In this document: piece by piece, positions 8,608-17,538 of the stretch
Layout: every line of letters starts with the position of its first letter
How positions within the stretch are numbered: position 1 is the stretch's first letter
DNA from: JADLGL01 sp963732865
GTDB taxonomy: Bacteria; Pseudomonadota; Alphaproteobacteria; Rhizobiales; Kaistiaceae
Length of the DNA: 64,000 bases
Direction of reading: 5' to 3'
Assembly (NCBI GenBank): GCA_963732865.1
Contig: CAVTBC010000004.1
Span: forward strand, 186,001 to 250,000
Notes under the pieces: generated by a model
Seen by the model: the letters and a program-made list of their open reading frames with translations, nothing else
What the model was told of the DNA's origin: nothing
Databases searched by the model: none
Made by a program: the position numbers and the translations under genes

Positions 8608-9339
8608 ATGAAGGTGATGCTCACCATCGCAAGGCGGGAATTTGCCGGCTATTTCTCGACGCCGCTCGCCTACGTCTTCATGGTCGCCTTCGTCGCGACC
8701 GCCGGCGCGGCGACGTTCTATTTCGGCGATTTCATGGACCGCCGTCAGGCCGACCTGACGCCGTTCTTCGACTTCCATCCCTATCTTTTCCTCGTCTTGA
8801 TCCCGGCCATCGGCATGCGCCTGTGGGCGGAGGAACGGCGTCAGGGGACGATGGAACTCTTGATGACGTTACCGATCACGAGCTGGCAGGCGGTGGGCGG
8901 CAAGTTCCTCGCCGCATGGGCCTTCCTCGGTCTCAACCTGATCCTGACATTCCCGATCGTATGGACCGTCAACTATCTCGGCCAGCCGGACAACGGCGTT
9001 ATCGTCGCCAGCTACATCGCCAGCTTCCTGATGGGCGGCGTGCTCATCGCAGTTACATCGTGCGTCTCGGCGCTTACGCGCAGTCAGGTTATCGCCTTCG
9101 TGTTCGGCGTCGGCGCGAGCTTTGTTCTGATGGTGTCGGGGCTGAACTTCGTCCTCAACCTGTTCAGCGGCTGGGCACCGCAATCCGTTATCGACATCAT
9201 TTCCTCCTTCTCGTTGCTGACGCATTTCAACGCGATCGCACGCGGCGTTCTCGATGGCGAGGCGATCGTCTTCCTTCTGGCGCTGATGCTTTTCTTCCTG
9301 TTTGCCAATCGCCAGATCATCGAAATCTCGAAGGCCTAG
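8608..9339 (+). CDS. ABC-2 type permease (GldF-like)
   Basis: Integral membrane protein of 243 residues with about six transmembrane helices. It starts with the typical TIARREFAGYFSTPLAYVF segment of ABC-2 permeases and carries the cytoplasmic WAEERRQGTMELLMTLPI motif. It begins 9 nt after the ATPase and ends 4 nt before the GldG-like start, so the genes form one operon. It should make the membrane channel of the exporter powered by the upstream ATPase. Confidence 0.86.
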   Translation: MKVMLTIARREFAGYFSTPLAYVFMVAFVATAGAATFYFGDFMDRRQADLTPFFDFHPYLFLVLIPAIGMRLWAEERRQGTMELLMTLPITSWQAVGGKFLAAWAFLGLNLILTFPIVWTVNYLGQPDNGVIVASYIASFLMGGVLIAVTSCVSALTRSQVIAFVFGVGASFVLMVSGLNFVLNLFSGWAPQSVIDIISSFSLLTHFNAIARGVLDGEAIVFLLALMLFFLFANRQIIEISKA

Positions 9340-9343
9340 CGCG

Positions 9344-11237
9344 ATGTGGAAAGGCCTCACCAATGCGAACAGGGCCACGCTTGCAGCAGTGTCGATCGCC
9401 GTTGCCGCCGTGCTACTCATCAGCGTCGTTGCGATCGGCGCCATCACACTGCGCTCGGCCCGCATCGATCTCACCGAGAACCAGAGCTACACGGTCTCGC
9501 AGTCGACCCGCACGGTGATTGAAAACGTCACCGAGCCGATCACGCTGCGCTTCTACTTGTCCTCGGCGCTGGTTGACGAGCACTCGGACCTTCGCGTCTA
9601 CACAGATCGCATCAACGAATTGCTGCGCGCTTATCAGCAGCTTTCGGGCGGACTGATCCGCGTCGAGCACATCGACCCTGAGCCATTTTCACCCGAGGAA
9701 GATCAGGCGATCGGCTACAACCTCGTCGGCGTCAATCTGAGCCGCGCCGGTGAACAAGGCTATATCGGTTTGGTCGGTACCAATGCCGTCGATCAGCTCG
9801 AAGTCATTCCAGCACTTTCGCCGGCGCGCGAGGACTATCTCGAGTACGACCTGACGCGGATGGTTTCGCGCCTGTCGAAGCCGACCGAGCCGCGGATCGG
9901 CGTCATCGACGGCCTCGGCATGTTCGGCAGTACCACGCAAAATCGTCAGCCATGGGCGGTCATCAGCCGCCTTGGGCCCGACTATGCACTGGTCCCGATC
10001 GCGACCGACGCGACGGAGATCCCGGATGACATCGACGCGCTCCTCGTTGTCCATCCGCATAACCTCTCGCCGTCGATGCTCTACGCCATCGATCAATATG
10101 TGATCGCCGGCAGACCATTGCTCGCCTTCATGGACGCGTTGGCGGAGCATTCGCCGGCGGGCCCGAACAATCCTGCGGCCCCGGAATATCCGACGTCGGA
10201 CCTGGGGCCGCTACTGGCGGCGTGGGGTGTGGAGATGGTGCCCGACAAGGTCGTCGGCGACATGGACATGGCGCTACAAGTGCGGGCGCAAGCGGGCAAC
10301 CAGATCGTCATCGCCGATTATCCGCCCTGGCTTATCGTCGGAACGGACAACCTCAACCACGACGATCTGGTGACCGGCGCTCTCACGCTCATGCGGATGT
10401 CATCGGCAGGCGCGTTGCAAGCATTGGATGGCGCGACGACGACACTGACGCCGCTGATCGCCACCACCGAGAACAGCATGCTCTACGACCAGGCGACGAT
10501 CTTGCGCCGTCTGGATCCGACATCGCTCGTCAACATGTTTCAGGCTTCGGGCGCGAGACAAATCCTGGCTGCACGGATCACCGGTCCGGTGAACTCGGCG
10601 TATCCGGACGGACCACCGCAGACAGCCGATGCAGCCGCCTCAGCGGCAACGCCCGCATTCGTCGCGCGTTCCGAGGGCCCGATCAACGTCGTCATCGTCA
10701 CCGACACGGACATGCTGGCGGATGACCTCAACGTCGATTCGACGGGACAGTCGACCACGCAGAATGCAGACTTCGTATCCAATGCGCTGGAACTCGATGA
10801 CCGGCGGCGGAGAACTCATCGATCTGCGTGGACGCGGTTTCGTCTACCGCCCGTTCACGCGCGTTGACGAGCTGGAAGCGGCGGCGGAGGAACGCTATCG
10901 CGCCACTGAGGAACAGCTGCAGGCGGATCTCGACGCAACCCAGCAGCAGCTCGACGATTTGCGCGCGCAGGCCGGAACGGCTGGGCAGGCCGGGGCGCTT
11001 ACGTTGGAGCAGCAGAACGCTGTCGCCGACTTCAATCAGCATATCCTCGACGTTCGCGGCGAGCTTCGTTCGGTCCAAGGCGATCTGCGCAAGGATATCG
11101 ATGCTCTGGCGAACTGGCTTCGCCTTCTCAATATCCTCGCGGTGCCGGTCCTCATCGTCATCGTCGGTGTCATCATTGCGCTTTGGCGACGTGCTCGGCT
11201 TGTGCGGTATCTGCGCAGCCAGAAGGCGGCGGGGTAG
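9344..11237 (+). CDS. GldG-like ABC-associated protein, split by a one-base frame break
   Basis: Expected product about 630 residues: an N-terminal transmembrane helix, a large periplasmic GldG/ABC-transporter-auxiliary domain (IDLTENQSYTVSQ near the N-terminus), a coiled coil of Glu/Gln-rich heptads and a C-terminal transmembrane helix. The reading frame changes near 10796. Up to ELxLD the frame starting at 9344 is conserved, then TGGGELIDLRGRG continues in the next frame from about 10797 to 11237. Dropping one G at about 10796 restores one continuous protein. As written, the first frame stops at 10867. It is probably a sequencing error or a recent mutation. It pairs with the upstream ATPase and permease. 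Confidence 0.78.
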
Positions 11238-11243
11238 CGGGCT

Positions 11244-12350
11244 ATGTCGCCGAGATCATTCCTCACGCTGCTGGTCGTCACCATTGCGGTCGTCGTCGTT
11301 GCGGCGGTTCTCATCGTCACGGACAGCGGCGGCGACACCGGCTCCGGTGTCGGCGGAGATCTGATGTTCCCGCGGCTGGCCGCCGAGGCGGCCGATGTTG
11401 GCGAGGTGATCGTCGAAACGACGGCCTACAGGATCGATCTGCGCAATCGCGACGGCAACTGGGTTGCGGCCGACATTGGCGACTACCCGATCGTGCCGGA
11501 CGCGGTCGCCCAGATTATCGCGGCGTTGTCGCAGATGACGATCGTTGATGGAAAGACGGACAATCCGGATTGGTATCGGTACGTCAATGTTGACGACCCC
11601 ACCGCCGATCTCGATCCGGGCGTAACCCCAGGTACGCACATCACCGTCAACGCGGGCAATGGCGACGTTCTTGCCGACGCCATTTTCGGCGCCGCGGCAA
11701 ACAGCATCGGCTATGCGCGCAATGGCGGAAGCTTTGTGCGCAGAGCAGGCGAGGCGCGGGCCTGGCTGGTGACCGGCGGGGTCAACATCCCGGGGTTCGA
11801 GCAGGATTGGTTCGGTCAGCTCTTCAGCATTCCCGGCACCAACATTGCCGAGATCGCAATCTTCCTCGGCGAGGAGATGGTCCTGGATGCGCAAAAGACC
11901 AATTTCGACACCGGGAACTACGATCTTACCTATCTCAGCCCCGACATCGGGCCGACCGGCGCCACCGCCAACAACAACGGCCTGCGTGGTCTCGCGCAAG
12001 GCATCGTCTCAACCAGCTTTGAGTCGGTGCGGCCGGCCGACGGCGTGACCTTTGCCGACGACGCGCGCACCATCCGCTTCATGACGCGCGACGGCATGCA
12101 ACTCGATGTCCGCCTCGGTGAGGCCGATGGCGACGTCTGGGTCACCTATGCGGCGTCCGCGCCCGACGGCAGCGACGCTGCCGCGCAAGCCGCATCCATC
12201 AACGCGCGCTCAGCCGGCTGGGCCTTCAAGCTCCTGTCCTACCGCATCACGGCGTTGACCCGCGACTTCACCGATCTGTTCGATCCTCCCGCCGCAGAGG
12301 AAGCAGCGCCCACGCCGACGCCGCTCATTCCGGTACTACCGGGCCGGTGA
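11244..12350 (+). CDS. DUF4340 domain-containing exported protein
   Basis: A 368-residue protein with an N-terminal membrane segment (about 5-26) and a DUF4340-type periplasmic domain. Typical features include a RIDLRNRDGNWVAAD segment early and repeated beta-strand/linker units. DUF4340 proteins regularly follow GldG-like genes, and this one starts 6 nt after the GldG-like stop, so it is the last gene of the cassette. A related protein is encoded alone at 25630-26691. Function is not established; a partner of the exporter in the periplasm is inferred. Confidence 0.78.
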   Translation: MSPRSFLTLLVVTIAVVVVAAVLIVTDSGGDTGSGVGGDLMFPRLAAEAADVGEVIVETTAYRIDLRNRDGNWVAADIGDYPIVPDAVAQIIAALSQMTIVDGKTDNPDWYRYVNVDDPTADLDPGVTPGTHITVNAGNGDVLADAIFGAAANSIGYARNGGSFVRRAGEARAWLVTGGVNIPGFEQDWFGQLFSIPGTNIAEIAIFLGEEMVLDAQKTNFDTGNYDLTYLSPDIGPTGATANNNGLRGLAQGIVSTSFESVRPADGVTFADDARTIRFMTRDGMQLDVRLGEADGDVWVTYAASAPDGSDAAAQAASINARSAGWAFKLLSYRITALTRDFTDLFDPPAAEEAAPTPTPLIPVLPGR

Positions 12351-12389
12351 ACCGGGGCGGCGCCCCCGCCTGATGTCGGCGGTGTGGCC

Positions 12390-13076
12390 TCAGTTCAGCG
12401 CCCGCGGCAGGCACCTGCTGCGGTCCGCCTCGAGTTCGGTGAAGGTGTTACAGTTCCACAAGGCGAATTCGGTGCCAACATCGTTGCGGCCGAATCCAAA
12501 GACCTGTTGGCGGAGTTGATCGCCTGGCACCGGAAGCGCCTCCGGCAGCAAGTCGGAGTCATACCAAAGGCCGACTTGGCAGACGCCAGTGCCCGGGCAG
12601 AACGATCGCGCGATCGGTTCAAGTTGCATCGGATCGGTGATCAAAGACTGATCGACAAGCACGACAAAATACCAATCGGCGAGTTGGCGGGACTCAAGCA
12701 CCGCGCCATCCGGCACCGCGGCGGCGACTGGTGTGCCATCTGCGGCGGCGGCCGGTGTGCCACTTGCGGCGGTGTCGTTTGTCGCCGCAGGCGCCGGGTT
12801 TTCGGCGACGGGAGGGGTGCCGCTCTCAGCCGCCGCGGGCGTGCTCTCAGCGGCTGGAGCCGCAGGGTCATCGGCAGCCGGCGTGGCGCCTGAAGTGGGG
12901 ATCACGGCATTCTCGGCGGCCGGCGCCGCCTCTTCGGCAACCGGCGTTCCGCCGCTGCCGGTGGCGGTATCGTCGTCTCTGTTGGAGCAAGCGGCGAGCG
13001 TCAGCACCGCTGCCGCGGCGAGGAGCGCAGCGATCGACCCGCGCCGGCGTGCGGCAATGCCGCCTCTATTAGTCAT
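12390..13076 (-). CDS. lipoprotein with an Ala/Pro-rich linker
   Basis: About 228 residues. The signal peptide ends in the lipobox LAAC, so the protein should be lipid-anchored. A low-complexity Ala/Pro/Thr/Glu linker of about 100 residues leads to a compact C-terminal domain with four cysteines and a WYFVVLVDQ start. This end domain is unrecognised. The ATG at 13076 is chosen over an upstream in-frame start because AAGGAG lies before it and the signal peptide begins there. It is the last gene of the minus-strand transport operon starting at 17328. Confidence 0.68.
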   Translation of the reverse strand: MTNRGGIAARRRGSIAALLAAAAVLTLAACSNRDDDTATGSGGTPVAEEAAPAAENAVIPTSGATPAADDPAAPAAESTPAAAESGTPPVAENPAPAATNDTAASGTPAAAADGTPVAAAVPDGAVLESRQLADWYFVVLVDQSLITDPMQLEPIARSFCPGTGVCQVGLWYDSDLLPEALPVPGDQLRQQVFGFGRNDVGTEFALWNCNTFTELEADRSRCLPRALN

Positions 13077-13183
13077 GTCTCTTTTGTCTCCTTGATCTCG
13101 GCCGTCGCGCGCATCCAGAAGCACCCTTCGCCACAGGTCGGACAGTGCGAGATTGATTGCCGTGGCTAGGGCGGTACGCCGCC

Positions 13184-13741
13184 CTAATTGGCAACGGGGA
13201 CATAATGCGGACGGTCCGAGTTCGGCCGCATGGGTAGCATGCGCCACACTGCTGGCGGGTCAAAGTCGCCCTGCCACAGGCCGATGCCGGCGGCGCGCGC
13301 CTCGGCCTGGGCATCGTCATATTGAGTTGTCTCCGCGGGAATGGCCAAGCCAAATCCCGTGCTTATGAAGCGCTCGCCAATATCCTCGCCGTTGAGAGTG
13401 CAGGTCGCGATCACGCGGCCTATGGAGTCGGGTTCTGTGACGGTCTCGCAGGTCACCTCTCCCTCGGAGACGATGGTTTCGAGCGCTCGCTGCGCGGCTG
13501 CCCAGCATTCCCATTGCTCGTTGCCGATGCGGCAAGTCTGATTGAGTTCCACCGAATTGACACCAAGGAGGTAGACGCGATAGTCGCCGAGCTGAAACGA
13601 GTAGGGCTTGGTGACGTGAGCCATGCCGGTGATCGTTGTTGCATGGGCGAGCGCTGGCGCTGCCGCCAACATCAATAGGACTGCGAGCGGCCGTACCGCG
13701 GCAAGGGGAAACCAGGACGAGAGGGAGCGTTTGGGTGACAT
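13184..13741 (-). CDS. exported small SNase-fold protein
   Basis: A 185-residue exported protein with a signal peptide (about 1-34) and a TNase-like domain: VYLLGVNSVE, GRVIATCTLNGEDIGERFISTGFGLA and the ending AAGIGLWQGDF. The usual acidic and Arg catalytic residues seem altered, as in the larger relative at 4349-5596. Two Cys pairs suggest disulfides. It starts 6 nt after the permease stop, so it belongs to the transport operon. A binding or structural role in the periplasm is more likely than nuclease activity, but this is inference. Confidence 0.72.
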   Translation of the reverse strand: MSPKRSLSSWFPLAAVRPLAVLLMLAAAPALAHATTITGMAHVTKPYSFQLGDYRVYLLGVNSVELNQTCRIGNEQWECWAAAQRALETIVSEGEVTCETVTEPDSIGRVIATCTLNGEDIGERFISTGFGLAIPAETTQYDDAQAEARAAGIGLWQGDFDPPAVWRMLPMRPNSDRPHYVPVAN

Positions 13742-13747
13742 GGGCCT

Positions 13748-14617
13748 TCAGGATTGTTGCCGGCGGCGGATAAGGCCGCGCTGCGGGTCATAGGCGATCG
13801 CCGCCAAGGTGAAGCAGACCAGCGTTGTGCCGAGGACGACGGCCAGCGCCACACCATCGAACTGACCATAGGCGGCGAAGCGCAGCAGTTCGATGGCATG
13901 CGTAAATGGGTTAACCGACGCCGCCCAATAGAGATATTCGGCAGGACTCTGCTTGAGGATCCACAGCGGATAGAGCGCCGAGGAAATGAAGAACATCGGG
14001 AAGATGACGAAATTCATGGTCCCGGCAAAATTCTCAAGCTGGCGGATATAGACCGACAGCAGGAGCCCGATCGAGCCCAGCATCAGCCCTCCGAGCAAGA
14101 GGGCAGGCAGGATGTAGATCCAGCCACTCCAGGGGACGTAGACGCCGAACAGGCGAGCCACGAGCATGAAGATGTAGCACTGGACCACGGACAGGATGGT
14201 TCCGCCCAGGAGCTTGCACATCAGCAGGTACCAGCGCGGCAGCGGCGCCGTCAGAAGGAGGCGCATCGTCCCGACTTCGCGGTCATAAACGAGCGACAGC
14301 GACGACTGCATGCCGTTGAACAGCAGGACCATGCCGAGCAATCCCGGCACCATATATTCCTGGTAGGGAATGTAGGTGTTGTAAGGCGGGTTCGGCGAAA
14401 TGCCGAACAGGTTCTGGAAACCCGCGCCAAAAACGATAAGCCACAGCGCGGGCCGAACGATCGCCGAGCCCAGCCGTCCGTATTGATGGGCGAACTTGTA
14501 GAGCTCGCGCCAGACAATACCGCGCATGGCGCGGAGGGCGCGCAGCAACGACGCGTTGCCTGCTTCCCCTCCGACGAACTCTGCAGCTCCCTCAGCTGCG
14601 GTGTCGGGTGCGCTCAA
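13748..14617 (-). CDS. ABC-2 type permease of the PQQ-alcohol dehydrogenase system (PedC/LutF-like)
   Basis: A 289-residue membrane protein with about six transmembrane helices and the ABC-2 permease pattern (RPALWLIVFGAGF, then MVPGLLGMVLLFNGMQSS). The TTG start at 14617 has an AGGAG site close upstream. It lies directly downstream of the binding-protein gene, and the matching ATPase is divergent at 17539. Homologous permeases (PedC, LutF) belong to lanthanide-uptake ABC sets next to PQQ dehydrogenases, although the ABC-2 fold is usually an exporter fold. The transport direction here is unsettled. Confidence 0.83.
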   Translation of the reverse strand: MSAPDTAAEGAAEFVGGEAGNASLLRALRAMRGIVWRELYKFAHQYGRLGSAIVRPALWLIVFGAGFQNLFGISPNPPYNTYIPYQEYMVPGLLGMVLLFNGMQSSLSLVYDREVGTMRLLLTAPLPRWYLLMCKLLGGTILSVVQCYIFMLVARLFGVYVPWSGWIYILPALLLGGLMLGSIGLLLSVYIRQLENFAGTMNFVIFPMFFISSALYPLWILKQSPAEYLYWAASVNPFTHAIELLRFAAYGQFDGVALAVVLGTTLVCFTLAAIAYDPQRGLIRRRQQS

Positions 14618-14646
14618 GCGCTCCTCTTATTGTTGTTCTTATTGCT

Positions 14647-15849
14647 TTAGAACTGACACACCGACTGTGGCATATCGACTCCTAGTGTGTCGAGATCATT
14701 GGTCTGATGAGGGAATCCGTCCACCGGCGCCTCCTGCAGAACGGCGTTGCCATCGGCCAGAAGGATGCCTTGCCGGAGCTGATGATCCCAAGGCCGGATG
14801 CTGAGCGGCAAGCCCTTGGCGCCGTCGAGGTTGAGCCGGTCGCCCAGAATGTAGTCGAGCACGCTCTGGTAGTCGGTCGATTGCGACCGCAACACGCCCT
14901 GCGTGATTGCACGCACGGACACCCAGGCCGCCCAATCCATGCCGTCCATGCGGCGGCCGGCCAGATCCTCGAAACGGGCATTGACCTGCGGCGCGCCGGA
15001 ACGCTCCCACGACCAGTGCCAAGCCTGCGCGACGAGGCCCGAGGCTCCGACCACGGGTCGCGGAGCATTGGTCCAGTACGGCGCGTAGCGGGCGAAATCG
15101 CCGTCGCTGTCGGCGATGAAGACAACGTCGTAGTTGGTGCCCGCAGTGACGAGCGCGACGTTGTTCTGATCGCGGTCACGGGGATCGTTGCCAAGCACCA
15201 CGGGGCGCACGCCGACAATGCGCGCCCCAAAATAGGTCGCGGATTGCTGCAGGGCATCGACCGTGTCCTGATCCTGCGCCGACGGGCCTTGCAGGACGAG
15301 AATGTTGCGCCAGTGCCGCGAGACGAGGAACTGCACCATCGCGTCGGTCAGCATCCGATTGCTCGGATAGGCGTGAATGACATTGATGCGGCAGGCTTCG
15401 CCGCGGAGATTGTCGTCCGGCGCGGAGACGTTGAAGATCGTGACCGGCTGACCGGCGACGGCGTCGGCAAGCTGCAGCAGATCAGGGCCGGGCAGATCGG
15501 CCAGGACGAAATGAACGCCCTCGCTCACCCAGCCCTCAATGGTGGTTGCGAGTTCAGCGACATCGGCCCCTTCGACATGGCGCAAGGTGAAATCGACGTG
15601 GATCACGTTGCCGATTGCCGCCGCGTCGCCGATGCCGAGTTCGGCGCCCTTCTCGGCGCGACCGAGAGGACGAACCGGCACCATGGCGTAGGCGTAGTCC
15701 GCGTCGTAGCGGGGATCGTTGGCGAGGTCGACGAAGCCGATCGGGACCTCGGTCGTTACCGCGTCTTGCGCCTTCGCGCCGAGCGAAGTCGCCAGCAAGG
15801 CGGCGGCTAGCGCTACCGTCCCTGCTGCAACACGCATCGTCCTAGCCAT
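14647..15849 (-). CDS. periplasmic binding protein of the PQQ-dehydrogenase ABC system (PedA1/LutA-like)
   Basis: A 400-residue exported protein with a signal peptide (about 1-28) and a periplasmic branched-chain-amino-acid-binding-like fold. The C-terminal part has the family's characteristic segments: MDWAAWVSVRAI, then LSIRPWDHQLRQGILL, then GFPHQTNDLDTLGVD and a terminal Cys. These match the substrate-binding family tied to PQQ-alcohol dehydrogenase loci. The start overlaps the end of the upstream propeller gene by 8 nt, which indicates translational coupling. The ligand may be a lanthanide complex, by analogy with Lut/Ped work; that is inference. Confidence 0.87.
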   Translation of the reverse strand: MARTMRVAAGTVALAAALLATSLGAKAQDAVTTEVPIGFVDLANDPRYDADYAYAMVPVRPLGRAEKGAELGIGDAAAIGNVIHVDFTLRHVEGADVAELATTIEGWVSEGVHFVLADLPGPDLLQLADAVAGQPVTIFNVSAPDDNLRGEACRINVIHAYPSNRMLTDAMVQFLVSRHWRNILVLQGPSAQDQDTVDALQQSATYFGARIVGVRPVVLGNDPRDRDQNNVALVTAGTNYDVVFIADSDGDFARYAPYWTNAPRPVVGASGLVAQAWHWSWERSGAPQVNARFEDLAGRRMDGMDWAAWVSVRAITQGVLRSQSTDYQSVLDYILGDRLNLDGAKGLPLSIRPWDHQLRQGILLADGNAVLQEAPVDGFPHQTNDLDTLGVDMPQSVCQF

Positions 15850-16861
15850 CGATGACGACCGTATGAGGAACCCGTCCGGCCGAGATGCTGCGGATGTTGC
15901 GACGGCTCTGCACGTCGATGATCGATACGTCGTCGCTGAGGCCGTTGGTGACGTAGAGCAACCTGGCGTCGGGGCTCAAGGCAGCGCCCCAGGCGCGGTT
16001 GCCGACAAGCGTGTAGTCGCGCACCTCGTGGCTTGCGACATCGACAAAGCCGATGTGGTTGGCGCGGCCGAGGGTCACATACATGGTGGCGCCATCCTGG
16101 GAAATCGCGATCCCGACCGGCGTTACGTCGACCTGACGAAAGCCCGGCGGCAGGAAGGTCAGCGTGTCGATGACCTGATTGGTGGCCCGATCGATGATGG
16201 AGACCTCGCCGGACAATTCGTCCGTGACCCACAATTCCGTGCCGTCCTGCGTTAACGCGAACCGACGCGGGCGCGTTCCGACGATGATGTTGTCGGTGAC
16301 GACGCCGCTGGCCGTGTCGATGACGTGCACCATGTCGGCGATTTCCGACGTGGCGTAGAGGACGCTTTCATCCTCGCTGAGAATGACGCCTTCCGGCTCG
16401 GCGCCGGTCGCGATCTCGTGCACGATGATCTTGTCGGCGACATCGATCACCTGGACCGCCGAGGCTTCCTCGTTGGATACGTAGAGCGTGTCCTCGGCCC
16501 GGTTGAGGACGAACATCTCAGGGCTGCGCCCGGTGGGGATGTAGTCGACGACATCAAGGACCGCCGGGTCGATGATGTCGATGACATCGTCGTCGCCGCA
16601 AGCGACGTACAACCGCGAATGATCGTGGTTGAAATGCATATCGCGAGGACGCCGAGAGGTCGCGATGTCCGCGACGAGCCCGTAGTCGTTCGACGGATCG
16701 AAGACGAGCACATTATGGGTGCGCTCGTTGCTGACATAGACGTAGCCGGTCCCGGCGGCTTTGGCCGGACCAGAGGCGCCGAGCACAAACGGCAAAGCCG
16801 TGCCGGCAAGCATGCCGCCGACAACGGTGCGGCGCGTTACATTTGTTGCCATTGCTTTCAA
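15842..16861 (-). CDS. PQQ-catabolism-associated YVTN-type beta-propeller protein (PedA2/LutB-like)
   Basis: A 339-residue exported protein made of YVTN/NHL-like propeller repeats (VYVSNERTHNVLVFD, TLYVSNEEASAVQVID, LWVTDELSGEVSIID). The N-terminus MATNVTRRTVVGG has a twin-arginine-like motif before a hydrophobic core, which suggests Tat export in a folded state. This family accompanies PQQ-dependent alcohol-dehydrogenase ABC sets. It is upstream of and overlaps the binding-protein gene. A role in binding the transported ligand or the dehydrogenase is likely but unproven. Confidence 0.85.
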   Translation of the reverse strand: MKAMATNVTRRTVVGGMLAGTALPFVLGASGPAKAAGTGYVYVSNERTHNVLVFDPSNDYGLVADIATSRRPRDMHFNHDHSRLYVACGDDDVIDIIDPAVLDVVDYIPTGRSPEMFVLNRAEDTLYVSNEEASAVQVIDVADKIIVHEIATGAEPEGVILSEDESVLYATSEIADMVHVIDTASGVVTDNIIVGTRPRRFALTQDGTELWVTDELSGEVSIIDRATNQVIDTLTFLPPGFRQVDVTPVGIAISQDGATMYVTLGRANHIGFVDVASHEVRDYTLVGNRAWGAALSPDARLLYVTNGLSDDVSIIDVQSRRNIRSISAGRVPHTVVIDG

Positions 16862-16902
16862 CCTATTAACTTGGCGCGACTTTTTCTGGCGCGGCGACGA
16901 GA

Positions 16903-17328
16903 CTATCTGACGACGAAGGTACCACGCAGGCCACGGTCTTCGTAACCTGATACGTAGAAATCGAAGTTGCCGGGTCGGATCGGTACGAAGAAGATGACGG
17001 CGTCACCTTCGTCATCAAAGCCAATGCCGTAGAGACCGCCGCCGAGCTGTACCTCGGTGTCGTCGATCTGCACCTGGCCGATCCAAGAATTGCGGAACAG
17101 CTCGGGAGATTGGAATGTGAGCTGCTCGTATCCGTCGCTGGTAATCTCCAGGCGATAGTATTTGCCGGTCTCGAGGTGAAACTCGGTCTCCGAGAAAGTC
17201 AGGGTGCGCGTATCGATGTCCAGTTGCAGGTCTGTCGGCAAGGCCGCCAAGTTGCCCTCGGCGGACGCTGCCATTGGCATAAGGCACAAAGCCACAGCGG
17301 CGGAAGTTGTTGTCAGAAAGCGTTTCAT
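16903..17328 (-). CDS. small exported beta-rich protein, first gene of the transport operon
   Basis: About 141 residues with a signal peptide ending MAASA. The start at 17328 (MKRFLTTT) is preferred because the signal peptide begins there; an in-frame ATG at 17340 is possible. The mature part is beta-rich and acidic (YRLEITSDGYEQLTF, GDAVIFFVPIRPGNFDFYVSGYEDRG), with a cupredoxin-like look to its end but no copper-binding Cys/Met/His set. It leads the operon with the propeller, binding protein and permease. Similar small exported proteins occur in Lut clusters, and a periplasmic carrier role is possible. Confidence 0.6.
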   Translation of the reverse strand: MKRFLTTTSAAVALCLMPMAASAEGNLAALPTDLQLDIDTRTLTFSETEFHLETGKYYRLEITSDGYEQLTFQSPELFRNSWIGQVQIDDTEVQLGGGLYGIGFDDEGDAVIFFVPIRPGNFDFYVSGYEDRGLRGTFVVR

Positions 17329-17408
17329 CCCCGGCTCCATGTTCTTATGATTAGATGGCAACAGACTAGAAAACCTGCGCCAAGAATTCAAGTTTCATTT
17401 CGGGGGAG

Positions 17409-17428
17409 CGCTCCGGTCGGTCGGAGCG
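17409..17428. promoter_or_regulatory. small inverted repeat in the divergent transport promoter
   Basis: CGCTCCG (17409-17415) and CGGAGCG (17422-17428) form 7-bp arms with a 6-bp spacer, in the 210-nt gap between the divergent 17328 and 17539 genes. It could be an operator or a leader hairpin. It does not match the palindromes at 4235-4270. Confidence 0.3.
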
Positions 17429-17538
17429 ACGGGAGCACATCGGGGAGTTAAGCAAATCGTGGTTTTGCATGGAGCCAAAGTTGAAGTTCGGCACGCCCGC
17501 CGCGGCGCTGCGGCGGAGCATCGCCTCCGCTTCGCCTC

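Noticed and set aside
12354..12368. short GGGGC/GCCCC hairpin between convergent genes
   Set aside because: Five-bp stem with a minimal loop and no T tract, common by chance at this GC content.
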